Of a stretch of DNA of 51,437 nucleotides, positions 19,475-31,558 are shown in pieces. This stretch comes from Sistotremastrum niveocremeum HHB9708 (lineage: Eukaryota > Basidiomycota > Agaricomycetes > Sistotremastrales > Sistotremastraceae): assembly GCA_001630475.1 (NCBI GenBank), contig KV419468.1:1-51437 (forward strand). Direction: 5' to 3'. The notes beneath the pieces are model-generated. The model had not been told where the DNA came from and searched no databases. It saw only the letters and a list, made by a program, of their open reading frames with translations. How positions within the stretch are numbered: the stretch's first letter is position 1; each line of letters opens with the position of its first letter. Both the position numbers and the translations under genes were made by a program.

Positions 19475-21661
19475 GACAGGGACCAGATGTCGAATTTGGA
19501 TCGTTTCTGAGCCGAGAAGATATTCGATGGCTATGGGCCTTCGGATGACGGCAAGAAGCTTTCCATCTACAACACATTCAAGCTCTACATCATTTTTAGG
19601 AGAACAGAATCAGATGGTACAAAAAGTAACGACAGACACAAGATTCGCGCCAGTCACAGCGCGTTGTCACAAAATTCTTGCACTTGGCGTCGAGGAGGAA
19701 TGGCCACTTCTTTGATGCCATTGACACCTACACGATCCAGTGATTCGGACTAGCCGTAGCAAGAATCGCTGCAGATTTTGAGAGGATGGTATCCTTATCC
19801 TGAGTTAGAGACCGAATTGATCGACGTTGGATGGGGTGGAGCTTTTGGGATTCTGAACGAGACGAGCCGAAGGCATGGATTGGAGTTGATAGACGATATC
19901 TTAGAAATTCATGTTGTGGGAAATTTAGTGTTCAAGAACCCTGGGCCATAGGGCAATCTCCAGAGCAGACGCTTGTGAAAAGACTCTACCGAAGATGACC
20001 TGATCATACATGAGCGCAGGGCGACCTCAAGGTTAATCAAGAAGGCGGACTGAGTTTCGAAAGTGAGCCCACGCCAGAGGAGCCATAGTTAGGAAGAATG
20101 CGAAGGCGCAATGGCAGAGGATATCCCGCGATTTAATGCACGGGGAACTATATGCCCCTGGAGCAAAGGAGGACCACTGACACGGTTCAGGCAGAATGTC
20201 CTCGGGCCGAACTGAGCTTGGCAGCTCGGAGCTAATGGACAATCAGAGTACAGTCTGAGCCGGTTTGATCATCTGTGAAAAGGAATAAAGACGAACAAGG
20301 TGCGTTTGTTGTAACCCGCAGGCTCCTATAATCCCCTCTGACCAGCACACTTCTCGGGAATATCGTGTTGGTACTTTGGGTGATGGAGTTATTCCATGGG
20401 ATGAAATTCATGAGCCATTGCAATCATCGATGATAACCGTCGCCGAGTCCTTAGATGTGTGGGAGTATTGGAGGCAGATTGCACGGGGTATATGCAGCGG
20501 CGAGGCCTCCGAGAACCGTCTATGGACGATGACATATACCGACGTACGTAGCCTTCCTGTATCAATCCGTTGACATACAATAGCCCAGGTAGAGAGATTG
20601 CGGAGGCACACCTTTGACTCGGACGTCCAACTTTTTATCATGTCGTACGCAAAACATGAAGTATCACGATTCTTCGTCAGAAGGAACCACTTCATAGTGG
20701 TCAAGTTTTACGAGTGACACTGCCAGGAGCTCGAGATTGGAGTCCTCTCGAGATTCAGGATGATGTAGAAACGAGAATTTGCCATCGAGTCACAGTGCTT
20801 GAGCGAAAAAAAGTAGCAGGTCCGCATTTTTGTCTCACGACCCGAATTGACAATTATTCAAGACAAGCCCCAAAATCTCCCCCACGGGATAGCCAGAGGA
20901 ATGGTGCGAATGATATGCTGTAGAACGGACAATGCGAAGCCAGAGCGATGAGCCAGGATGCGGAACGGCAGTAAGCGCCGGCGAGCTCTCTCCGGGCGAT
21001 CATCACGAGAACCAACTCCTCGTCGAAATTCAGCTCAGCTCGCAGAGCATATCTGTGCCTCATATATACACCCGATTGAGACCCTCGTCCCAATTTTCAT
21101 GTCAACGATGGTTGCTTCTTTGACATTCTCCGTCGTCTTGAGCCACTAGTCTCCCATTCCTGCTGCTAGCGTGGCATCAACCTCGATTACTAGCTGACAG
21201 TCGTCGTCAACCAATCTACACTCTCTAACGACTTCATTCGATGACTGCGTGACTCAATCACCTGGATGTTCAAAGAATCTTTCCCATGGTTCATCGCGAT
21301 TCGTGATACAGCCTCGGAGTGAGATCTTAACCTCAGAACGAACGCAATTCAAAGCGGCCAGGATCGCATTCAACTGATGGCATCTTAAGTCTTATCTCTT
21401 CGATAAAAGCTAAACGTGCGTAATGAACTAACTTGAAAAGGATTCTAATTGGCTGATTTTTCCTTCAGACGCTGAGGAGGCAGTGCAAAGGTACGCCGAC
21501 CTGAGGCGTGCCAGTGCCCGCATTATAGCACGACTGGGTTGCTCCCACACCCACACCCCTCTTTCGCTCCCCCATCATCTCTCTCATCGTCTGCCCTCAC
21601 TGTTGCCTCATCGTTCTCACCGCTCTCCATCGTCACTCAGTGAATCTGCTCGACGTTCAGG
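19475..21661. other. Spacer between array genes 1 and 2
   Basis: No intact gene. The left part is the 3' flank of gene 1, with GTCACAGCGCGTTGTCAC at 19653-19670, a word also found behind genes 4 and 5. The right part is the 5' module of gene 2: block AAGCGCCGGCGAGCTC at 20973 and the 5'UTR intron 21416-21468. The middle (about 19700-20950) contains only short frames that may be remains of a decayed gene. Confidence 0.5.
21416..21468 (+). promoter_or_regulatory. Conserved 5'UTR intron, gene 2
   Basis: Donor GTGCGTAATG, then AATTGGCTGATT and TCCTTCAG, followed by ACGCTGAGG; 53 nt, ending 193 nt before the ATG. In the ATG frame a TGA occurs right after the acceptor, so it is not joined in frame to the protein. 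Confidence 0.6.
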
Positions 21662-24600
21662 ATGGAGAGTATACCACGCTATGCTCGTAGCGAAGGCTTT
21701 TCCGAGACAGACTCATCCAGCGAGTCTGCATCCAGCGAGGTTGCTTCCGATGAGGCTTCGCTCGCTGATGCTCCTGGATCCATACATACACTCGCCGATT
21801 TAGCGCCAATCTTCAGCAGCATGCTTTCTCTGATGAAAGACCAGAACAAGATGATGGCTGAGCAGGGAACGACGCAGAAGGAACAGAGTCAGCTCTTGAA
21901 GGATCATAGCAAGATGTTGGAAGCTTTGGAGAAAGATGCGACCAGAGGTATCATATATTTATTTATTGTGGTCAAGAGAGTTGACTCATAGGGTTGTAGA
22001 TGACAAAGCGTATGAAGAAAGGGGTTTGAAAGACGAATCGACCTGGGGCGCCTTAGATAAAGAAGCTTTGGCAAGAATCAAAGTACTGGTTGATGGCTGG
22101 AAAGACCTGATGAATGTTTCTTTAATCTTTGTAAGTCACCGTGTTCACTTGGATAAATCTGGAACTGATACGATACATGTTGATCAGATTGCGCTGTTCT
22201 TGACGGTCGTCACAGCCTTCATATCGCCTATCATCCAACTCTTCTCAACACCTTCGTCAACCAACTCAAAGCCAGCGCTCCCTCCAACATCATTGCAGCT
22301 GGTCGCCCTATTTTATTATTTAGCGCTCATGTTCAGTGTATGTGCGATTGACAATCATTTGATGGATTTTACTGATCCTGTGTAGATCTGCAACTCGGTG
22401 ATGTGTGTACTAGGACTACAGTGGGCAGGACGGCTGCTCTCATCCCCTCTTGGAAGAACGAATCTAGAGCGCGCCCTGAATCGCGAGCGGCGCAAAGTTC
22501 TCGCTGAACAGCGTCTCCTTCCCCTAATGGGAGTTCTGTTTTGGACCCTCTTGCTCTCCATTGCCTTCTTCGTCATCGGGTTCCTCATTCAATTCTGGGC
22601 GCTCTCGTTCTCGTTTGATGAACGCACGCCTATCCTCATCATCGGTGCCATCGCTGCGACGGCCCTCGCTATCACGATCCTTGGTGTCATTCTCGCCACC
22701 ACTTACCATGCTACCGTGCACAAGAACTCGCCATTCGAAAGCCCCCTGAGCTCTGCTTCGGTCGCGACTTGGGCGTGGCTGAAGCGAGTCATGAAGAAGC
22801 CTGAAAACGAGAGCAAAAAAGAGAAAGGGGGATCACGGCGATGGTATCAGCACGAAGTCACGATCCGATATCTCGACATGCTCCGACATCGTGTTCAACG
22901 CTTCTCCCGGTTGATCGCCAGCGAGCTATCTCTCTCGCTAGGACCACTGTCTCACCAGTCATCGAGAAATGTAGGAGAGCTTCTGGACGATCTTCAGAGT
23001 GAGATGAGAAAGGAGACACCGATTGAGCTTTTGATGACGGAAGATGAAGATGACAGTGAGACCGTTCAAGCGCTAAAAGCTTTCGCGCGTCTCGTCATAG
23101 GCACAAACGACGCTGAGGTACTGGAGAGAGCGGTACCCTCATTCGATTTGGGAGAATGGTGCAAGAGCGGGGGAGACCTTTTACCCGTATTCGTGGCGGT
23201 ACGAGAGCGATTCTTGGCAACAGACACTTCGTTTCGAGTGAAGGAGACCATTTACAAGCAGTTGGCCTATTGCAGACAGTGGCGCGGATGGACAGACTAC
23301 CGAGCCTGGAGAAGAGATCTTGAAGGAAATGCGATCACTCGTTGGTGCAGAAACCAATGCTTGGATCTGGTTTATCAATCACATAAATCTCACCGACGAT
23401 TCTTCTCTGCGTTTGTTTTCTTGGTATCACTCGAAGAAGGCAACAAAGATCTGCGGGGTGATCCAGACGATGAAAGCTACGAGAGAATTATTGCCCGAGT
23501 TCTCTCTTCATTCGATCGAGACGGGGAATTGGGAGACCGATACGATGTCTTCCGTTCAGCTGTCAACGAGTGCAATTCTCTCCTCCGCGATGGCAGATCG
23601 GATGACGTCATCCGCATTCTTTCGGGCAGTGATCAGGCGTCTATTCTGCGCTCTTTGCTCCGCAATCCGAGCCTGAATTGGTATGAGATCGAAGACATCA
23701 TTGGCTTAATCGTAAGAGGAAAAGAGACTACCGTATTAGGAAAATTAGCGAGGTTCTGCTACAATATCCCTGACATCAAACCCGTGAGAGGAGAACTACT
23801 ATTGATCGATTTCCTTGGCTCTCTCATTCGGTCTCTGCCTTCAACGTTCACTCTCTCCCAATCTTTCGGTCTCGCCCCTACCCTTGTCCTTCTCCTCCGA
23901 TATCACGCACGCATTAACTCCTCAGTACTGTCGCGTTACAGTGACACACTCGTTTACTTCCTCGATCACGGCGGCTTTGAGGCACTCCCCTGCCTTCGTC
24001 CCGCTGACGACTTCTTTCAACTCTGTCTCACACTGTCTCCCGACGACACCGTGCAGAGCACGAACTATCAAGAACGTGCCAGATTCTATCTAGAGCGACA
24101 TGGGGCTCTCGTCGGTACGTCCCTAGCCTGAGCGTCCATTTCTTTGTGACACCTTCTACCAGCTCTTCCGCCACCCTCTCCTGAAGAGCTTCAGCGTCTC
24201 ATCGATGCACTTCAGTCATACCAACATAACTGGGCCTCACAAGATCTGGAAGAGAGTTTCGCTGACGCTATTATAGAATGTGACTCGCTTTGCCAGGAAG
24301 GCACGCGAGCCCAACTCAAGACCCTTCTCTCGCACGTTGATCGTGTTCCTCTTCTGAGTCTTGTCCTTCAAAATCCACGCTTCTCTGGACAGCACATCTC
24401 GGCTCTTGTGCCTTTGATCGTAGAAGGGAACGAGCCAGAGCATATACGTGCTGCTCCTGATCTAATCACCGACGTCTCGCTGATGGCACGATCTAACGGA
24501 CACCTACCTATTCTTGCATTCCTTACAACGCTCATTCCGTTCCTCCCCCCAGACTATGTCGTTCCTACGGGATTTGATCTCTCTCAGACCCTCAAGCTCT

Positions 24601-25111
24601 TCATGGACAATTACCCTAATCAGCACTCATGGCGCAAACACTCTGATACTTTGATGCACTACCTTCATCGTGGTGCTCTGGATGCCCTTTCTGATCAAAA
24701 CTCGGTCCGAGAATTCCTCGACACGTGTATTCGTGCTTTTCGGTGGATGGACGACTGGAATGAGGATCAACAAACGAGTACACTTACCCGCGAACGAGCT
24801 GTTAAACTCAAGCGGAAACTCGAAGAGCTTGATTACGGTACGTCTTTGTGAATTTAAACGCCCTCCTTGGCTCCTCACCGTCAAGTGTAGCACGCTGTCG
24901 AGCGCGGCAATCTCTCATCGCAAGTCGTGTGCTCGATGAGCCCCCAGATCCTCCGACCACTGAAGAAGCGGTTTATCCATGGTCATCCGCTCTTCCAACA
25001 GATAATACACTCAGAACACGGCTAACAGATTTCTGGAGATGGAAGTGGAGAGGTCTGACAGCAGCTGCAGTTAGCGATGTGGAGAAGGCTCTGCGTCAAA
25101 GCGTGACCTAG
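21662..25111 (+). CDS. DUF6535-type four-helix membrane protein, array copy 2, 1063 aa
   Basis: Six exons: 21662-21947, 22000-22130, 22188-22337, 22386-24114, 24163-24837, 24891-25111; 3192 nt in frame. Exon 1 adds a Ser/Glu/Ala-rich start (SDSSSESASSEVASDEASLA type composition) before the coiled coil LSLMKDQNKMMAEQGTTQKE ... MLEALEKDATR. Core: WGALDKEAL (about 111), helix 1 LIFIALFLTVVTAFISPIIQ (about 137-160), helix 2 LVALFYYLALMFSICNSVMC (about 175-200), basic linker LERALNRERRKVLAEQR, helix 3 LFWTLLLSIAFFVIGFLIQF (about 240-262), helix 4 GAIAATALAITILGVILATT, then HKNSPFESPLS. The tail has conserved islands ARLVIGTNDAEVLERAVPSF and RERFLATDTSFRVKE. Exon 5 begins ALPPPSPEELQRLI. The first part of exon 4 is almost base-identical to copy 5. 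The exon 6 end WRWKWRG ... SDVEKALRQ is shared with copy 3. Function unknown. Confidence 0.85.
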
Positions 25112-25978
25112 ATATTTAGTGTTTCGAATTTTGCAATTGTTTCGCTCGCCGATTTTTGTCCCTTTGAGAGAAATCGATCCATCAAGTGTTGCTGGTTTGC
25201 TTTACATGTTTCAAGCAGGCTGATGGAACGTTCCAGTTTGCTATTTACCGTAAAGTGACTGATGATGGCTTCGACTGAGAAAATGCTCCCTACAACAAGC
25301 GCCGGTGAACTCATCCTCCACGACGATCATCAAATTCGACTTCTCGATGTCCAGCCCATCGTCCGCGATCTCGGAGAGCATATTTGGCCTCAACTCTCCA
25401 TCCGACTTGGATTTCCTGTCCCGAATTCTACCTTGAACGATTATCGGCGGCGCTTGATTGAAATTCGTCGATGTGGCATCAGAGTTTTCCATGTCTTATG
25501 CCGGCGTGAATGGCAACAACCTCATGTTTTAGCTGTATTTCACCACAAGCTCGTTCATCTGCTCTGAAGGCTTCGTGAGCTTCCCGAAGAGGTCCATTGA
25601 TTCGACATTCTTTCGCTGCGATGCTTCGTCGCGACCCGCTTGGACCCGCCAGGTCTTCGAACTGGGATTCAAAGTGAGAACGAACGATCTGATACTTCCA
25701 CAGTCTCATTCATTCATCCCACGGCATCGTCAATTCTGCCTCTTCAATATGAACGAACCGTGCGTAATGGATGAACTCACACATATTTTAATTGGCTGAT
25801 TATTCTCTGCAGACGCTGGAGAGGCAGTGTCAAGGTACTAACCTGACAGGTGGCCGCATTGTAGCATTACTTCGTGCTCATACACCCACATCATTTCCCT
25901 CCTCCTCTTCTCCCATCTCTCCCATCATCTCCCGTCGTCGCCCATCGTCTCTGCCATCTTCCTCAAACTACGCTCAGG
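25112..25978. other. Spacer between array genes 2 and 3
   Basis: 867 bp. It holds the upstream block AAGCGCCGGTGAACTC at 25297, with an open frame (25262-25567) reading SAGELILHDDHQIRLLDVQ; gene 2's block reads SAGELSPGDHHENQLL. Also the 5'UTR intron 25760-25812. The shared peptide words suggest the block descends from a coding exon, but stops differ between copies. Confidence 0.5.
25760..25812 (+). promoter_or_regulatory. Conserved 5'UTR intron, gene 3
   Basis: GTGCGTAATG donor, AATTGGCTGATT, acceptor CTCTGCAG before ACGCTGGAGAGG; 53 nt, ending 166 nt before the ATG. Confidence 0.6.
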
Positions 25979-28900
25979 ATGGCGGATCCTGAACAGCAGA
26001 TCACTGTGACGGCAAAAGATGGATCTTCAACATCGATAGGCGATCTCGGCATGAAATTTGATGTGATGATCGATTTGATGAAGTCTCACATGGCCATCGC
26101 CACCGAACAAAGCCAGATCTTGAGGGATCATAGCACGATGTTAGAGGCCCTCGAGAAAGATGCTACGAGAGGTATGATACCCTCGTTGTGTGAGAGTATA
26201 TTCGCTGACGACTTGATAGACGATAAAGCCTACGAAGCGAGGGGTTTAACTGATGAATCGACCTGGGGTGCGCTGGATAAGGAAGCGTTGGCAAAGATCA
26301 AAGTTTTAGTTGATGGTTGGAAAGACCTAATGAATGTGTCGTTAATCTTCGTAAGCCATCGTGTTTCCTCGAATAAACCTGGAGCTGAAAGATGCATGTT
26401 GATAAGATCGCACTCTTCCTAACGGTTGTGACCGCATTCATCTCTCCCATCATTCAGCTATTCTCAACACCTTCATCGACGAAGTCAAAACCACCCCTCC
26501 CACCCACATCATTGCAACTTGTAGCGCTATTTTATTATCTAGCGCTCATGTTTAGTGTAAGTGAGGCCTAGGCATGCTGATCAACAATTGACTCTTCTAT
26601 AGATCTGCAACTCAGTGATGTGTGTCCTGGGGTTACAGTGGGCAGGAAGACTGCTCTCAACTCCTCTTGGCAACACAAATCTAGAGCGCGCTCTAAACCG
26701 CGAGCGTCGTAAAGCCCTGGCTGAACAGCGCCTCCTTCCTCTGATGAGCGTCCTCTTTTGGACCCTTCTGCTCTCCATCGGCTTCTTCGTCGTTGGCTTC
26801 TTGATCCAATTCTGGGCAATCTCATTTTCCTTCGATGAACACGCGCCTATTCTCGTCATCGGCGCTGTTTCTACTACCGCGCTCGCGATCACTATCCTCG
26901 GCGTCATTCTTGCCACCACTTACCATGCCATGGTACACAAAAACTCTCCATTTGAGAGCCCCCTGAGCACTGCTTCGGTCGCGACTTTGGCGTGGTTGAA
27001 GCGAGTGACAGGGAAGAGCGAGAAGAAGACCACAAAGAAGCGCGATGAAAGACGACGATGGTATCAGCAAGGATTCATGATCAAACAAGCCAACTCGTTC
27101 CGACATCGCGTCCAAGGCTTCCCCCGGTGGGTCGCTGCCAAGTTAAACCTCTCACCAGGATCGCCGTCTCACAAGTTGTCGGGAGAGAAAGAAAGACATG
27201 AAGACAATCCTGAGCCTGAGACGGAAGAGGAGAAGCCAATCGAGGTCTTAATGAAAGAAAGAGCGGACGATAATGAGAATGTGCAAGCTCTCAAAGCGTA
27301 CGCGCGTCTAGTCATCAACACAAATGACGCCGAAGTACTAGAGAGAGCAGTGCCGTCGTTTGAGATTGCAGAGTGGTGCACAAGCGGAGGAACGCTGCTA
27401 CCCGTCTTCTTGGCAGTGCGAGAGCGGTTTATGGCAACAGACACTTCGTTCCGGGTGAAGGAGACGGTGACACAGCATTTGGTCTATTGTATAGAGTGGA
27501 GTGAATCGAGATATAGATCATGGTGGAGAACAGATCTTGAAGACAATGCGATTACTCGTTGGTGCAGAGATCAATGCAAGAATCTGGTTCGACAATCACA
27601 CGAATCTCATCGACAATTCTTCTCTTCTTGGGTTTTCTTCACTTCTTTCGATCCACATACCGAAGATCTGCGGGGATATCCGTGGGAACAGTCATACGAG
27701 GAAAGTGTCGCACGAGTTCTCGCTTCATTCGACCAAAATGGGAAATTGGGAGACCGAGAATATGTCTTCTCTTCAGCTGTCGAAGAGTGCGGATCTCTCC
27801 TCCGCGATGGCAGATCGGATGACGTCACACATCTCCTGCCTTGGGCTTATCGACCTTCTATTCTCCAATCTCTGCTCCGGAATCCGCACATGCGGTGGGG
27901 ATACATCGAAGGTATTGTTGCATTGATCACAAGAGGAAATGAAGTTGCTGTATTGAGAGAAATGGCGGGGTTTTTCTCCAATCTCCCCGATGTTAAGCCC
28001 ATCGATGCTGAACTGCTTGTGATCGAGTTCCTCGGTTCTCTCATTCCATCCCTGCCCTCGACGTTCACTCTCCCCCGGTCCTTCGATCTTGCTCCCACCC
28101 TTAGTCTTCTCCTCCGCTATCAGTCAAACATTTATCAAGGTTCACTGCCAGGTTACTGTGACACACTCATGTACTTCCTTGATCACGGTGGCTTTGAAGT
28201 ACTCTCGTCCCTTCGTCCCGCTCACGACTTCTTCCAACTCTGCCTCGCGCTACGTATGTATGAAGATCACCCGAACACGTTTAGACGAGTCCGTGCCAGA
28301 TTCTATTTGGAGCAACATGGCGCTCTCACTAGTACGTACTCCTCCTCAGCGTCTATTTCACTTGTGACACCTTTTCTTAGCTCGTCCGTTGCCGTCTCCT
28401 CGAGAGCTTCAGAATCTCGTCCAGCTTCTCCAGTCAAACCAGAACAACGAACCCTCAAGATACCTGGAGAACAATTTCGTTGATGTAGTCAAGGACTGTG
28501 TCGCGCTTTGTCGAGTAGGCGAAGAAGTCAAGATCAATAACCTCCTCTCAGACGTTGATCGCGTTTCTCTTTTGGGTCTTATTCTTCAAAACCTACACTT
28601 TTCAGGACGGGACATTTCGGCCCTTATCTCCTTGATCATTGACAGGAACGAGGCAGAACACATACGTGCGGCTCCTGATTTAATCACCAAGATCTGGCTG
28701 ACCAACATCTGGCCGATGGCACGATTTGACGGAGACCTCCCTGTCCTCGCATTCCTTACATCTCTCATTCCATCCCTCCCCTTTGGTTACATTGTTCCTC
28801 AAGAATTTGATTTAAGTCAGACTCTCTCACTTTTCATATACTATGAATTGGATCCGCAAACTTGGCGCAAGTACTCGGATACTCTGATCCATTACCTCGA

Positions 28901-29332
28901 TCGCGGAGCTCTTCAGACGCTTTCTAACAAAGACTCTGCTCGCGATTTCCTCAATCTCTGCATTGACCCGTCTCAAAAAATGCAGAATGAATGGACTGAA
29001 GATCAACAAACCAGCACATTTACCCGTGAACGAGCCATTCAACTCAAGAAAAAACTCGAGGAGCTTAATACGGGTACGTTCTAGCGGATCTTGTCGATCG
29101 GCTATGTTTCTTATCAACATAATATTCTTCATTAGCTGCAACTCCTGCTGTTGTGGACCCCCCCATTCCTCTCAACCCTGAAGTAAAGGCTTGCGCACGG
29201 TTGTTGGGTCTTCGAATAAGGGATGCGTTCACACGACGGGTGGAAGATATACGGAGATGGAATTGGAGAGGTCGAGCAGCGGCCACAGCTAGCGATGTAG
29301 AGATGGCTTTGCGAGATCAAAGCGAGACGTAA
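25979..29332 (+). CDS. DUF6535-type four-helix membrane protein, array copy 3, 1030 aa
   Basis: Six exons: 25979-26171, 26220-26350, 26407-26556, 26603-28331, 28381-29073, 29136-29332; 3093 nt in frame. The N-terminal exon is the shorter type seen in copy 1 (MADPEQQ ..., LGMKFDVMIDLMKSHMAIAT ... LEALEKDATR). Core: WGALDKEALAKIK, helix 1 ending TAFISPIIQLF, helix 2 LFYYLALMFSICNSVMCVLG, linker LERALNRERRKALAEQR, helix 3 LFWTLLLSIGFFVVGFLIQF, helix 4 GAVSTTALAITILGVILATT. The tail carries ARLVINTNDAEVLERAVPSF and a repeat-like region with DFLDHGGFE-type words shared by all copies. Exon 5 starts TRPLPSPRELQNLVQLL as in copy 2. The last exon has RRWNWRGRAAATASDVEMAL. Function unknown. A membrane-anchored helical protein with an N-terminal coiled coil facing the same side as the tail is inferred from four helices. 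Confidence 0.85.
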
Positions 29333-31558
29333 AAGTGCTTTGTTCTCCCTTCTTTTTCGACTAGCCGACTTTTATTTTGGACTTGATCGATGGAATGTCG
29401 GTTTTTCTATTATATCCGTGGCGTATTTAGTAGCTATATGGAAATTTGGAAAAGGTGTAATATATAGAACACTGGACATTTTCAACTTGCAAAGCGCTCA
29501 GCTCTCAGAGCTCGCTCAGGCTGCTGTTCCCTTGAACAAGCGCCGGTCGCTTCCTTCGCTCTTCGACATCGACATCCTATGCTGGCATCAGGTCTCTTCA
29601 AAGTTTCTTCAGCTACAAGTACATCAGGTGTCCTCTTCGTAGCTCAGGAACGGTTGACTCTTCGCTGGCTCTCGATTTATGCGACCCTGGACCATTGATG
29701 CCACCGAATCGCACTGCGGTTCGTCTGCGGATGGAAACTCCAATGACATCGCCAAAGTTCAGCCATAACTAGTCTCAAAATCATCACCAGAAGTTTTCCA
29801 TGCGATCCGGGTGCAGGTGCGCATTCGAGGATGAACCTACGAATATCCTAACTGGCTGATTATGGTCTCCGACTCGGAGACCCTGCTGTCCAAGCTACGA
29901 CACGACTGGAAGTCTAACCCGGCGCATGCACTGTCTCCTAATTTCTTTGATTCGAAGCATTCAAGGCCCATTCCACTGAAATTCCGTGGCTGTCGACACA
30001 GAATTGAGGAATAACGCGCTTGTATTTGTGAGTAATTCGAACGCTCTTTCATTCTCGTAGAAGCCTCGAAGGGTGTAACTCATCGCCACTTCTTTCAGTT
30101 TTCCGTTCTCTCAACAGCGTCCCCATTTTCCCAATCCCCGTGCCATTGCCGAAGTACCGCAGAACCGATATTTGTAGCAGCCGTCGAAGCTTAGTCTTTC
30201 TTGATGCGAAGGCAACGATACGCACATCAACGGTATTTCTTTCCATCCGATGAGCAAGCTACTCCCGCCTAGATTGCTGATCTGAATGCTTTTCTGCTTG
30301 TCATCAATTCCCTCTCCTCCACTTCGTCTATCAACCTGCCTTGCACCTTCAGAATTTGCCTCCATACAGATCGATCTTGAACTTTCGTGACGTTTGTTCC
30401 GGATCACGCAAAGAGACTTGCTCTGATATCTGGCTGTCTTGATCCACTAGCTTGATTCAGTGCTCTGATGTTATTTCTTCGATAGAAATCCGACAAAACT
30501 TCTTTAGGCCTATTCCGGTGGTGGTGGCCTATTCCGGGATGATAAACTGGAAAAGTGGATTGACGAATCTCCTCGGACAACGAATTAAAAATACCACTTG
30601 CTCCCAGGCAGATACAGCCGGAAGTTCTTCATGGTGATGTTTTTCTTGATCCACTACTCTGCGAAAACCATGGCTTTAAAGTTTGAACTTTGAGCACGAG
30701 ATGGGTAGACGAGGATATTATGCAATGCCTTACACTGCGGCGAGAATGATAGCGATATGTTCAGATATTCATGAAAAAAATGAGGTTTCTAGAGAGCGGT
30801 CGACATGCTTGACTTGACACAATATGTTGCTGCTGATTCGATGGTCCAAAAATCTGGAAGAGCTCTCAGCCTTTCGTTGAAGCTGATAAGCGCCGAGGAG
30901 CTTTCTCCGGACGATCATATAAGTCCTCCACGATATCCAGCGCATCGTTCGCAAGCTCAGACGACATAAGAGGCCTTTGGGTCTGTTCAAATTGATATCG
31001 CTCCTCTGCATGCTATCCTACTCTCTAATCATTTTCTGTACGTCAATCTGTGAGCCACAGGTCTCCCAGCGCTCCTGCTAGCATGGCAGCAATCTTGAAC
31101 ATCAGCTGGCCATCGCCCTCAGCCAGTCCACGGCATCGAACGACTTCCTGTTCCTCGCCGCCCGGATAACTCCATACCCCGTATCCAAATTTTCAGCGAT
31201 TCTTCACCACCATTCGCGCTGGCTTGAAATGAGATCCAACACTCAAACCAAACGCGACCTGGACGTCCACTGTCTTCCAGAGTCTCATTCAGTTATTGGC
31301 ATCTACATCCTCTCCTCTCATTATGAACGAAACGTGCGTTGTCTCATGAACTAGAAAATATTCCAATTGGCTGATTCTCCTCAGACGCTCAGGAGGCAGT
31401 GTCAAGGCACACCTGTCTGACAGGTGGCCTCATTGTGGGCACGACTTCGTGCTCTCACTCCCACACTCCTCTCTTTCCCTCTCCCATCACCTTCATCGTC
31501 GCCCACCGTCCTTCACCATCTCTATCCGCGATCGACCGACTTCCCCTCCGGCCTGAGG
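29333..31558. other. Spacer between array genes 3 and 4 with an orphan 5' module
   Basis: 2.2 kb without an intact gene. It contains two 5' modules: an orphan (AAGCGCCGGTCGC at 29538, intron-like 29817-29879) not followed by a DUF6535 reading frame, and the working module of gene 4 (AAGCGCCGAGGAGCTT at 30888, intron 31334-31384). The stretch 29880-30880 holds only short frames. A lost array member is the simplest reading. Confidence 0.55.
31334..31384 (+). promoter_or_regulatory. Conserved 5'UTR intron, gene 4
   Basis: GTGCGTTG donor, CCAATTGGCTGATT, acceptor TCCTCAG before ACGCTCAGGAGG; 51 nt, ending 174 nt before the ATG. A TGA follows in the ATG frame. Confidence 0.6.

Noticed and set aside
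21424-21800. In-frame extension of the DUF6535 proteins through the upstream exon
   Set aside because: Stops follow the acceptor in the ATG frame of genes 2 and 4, so the upstream exon is treated as 5'UTR.
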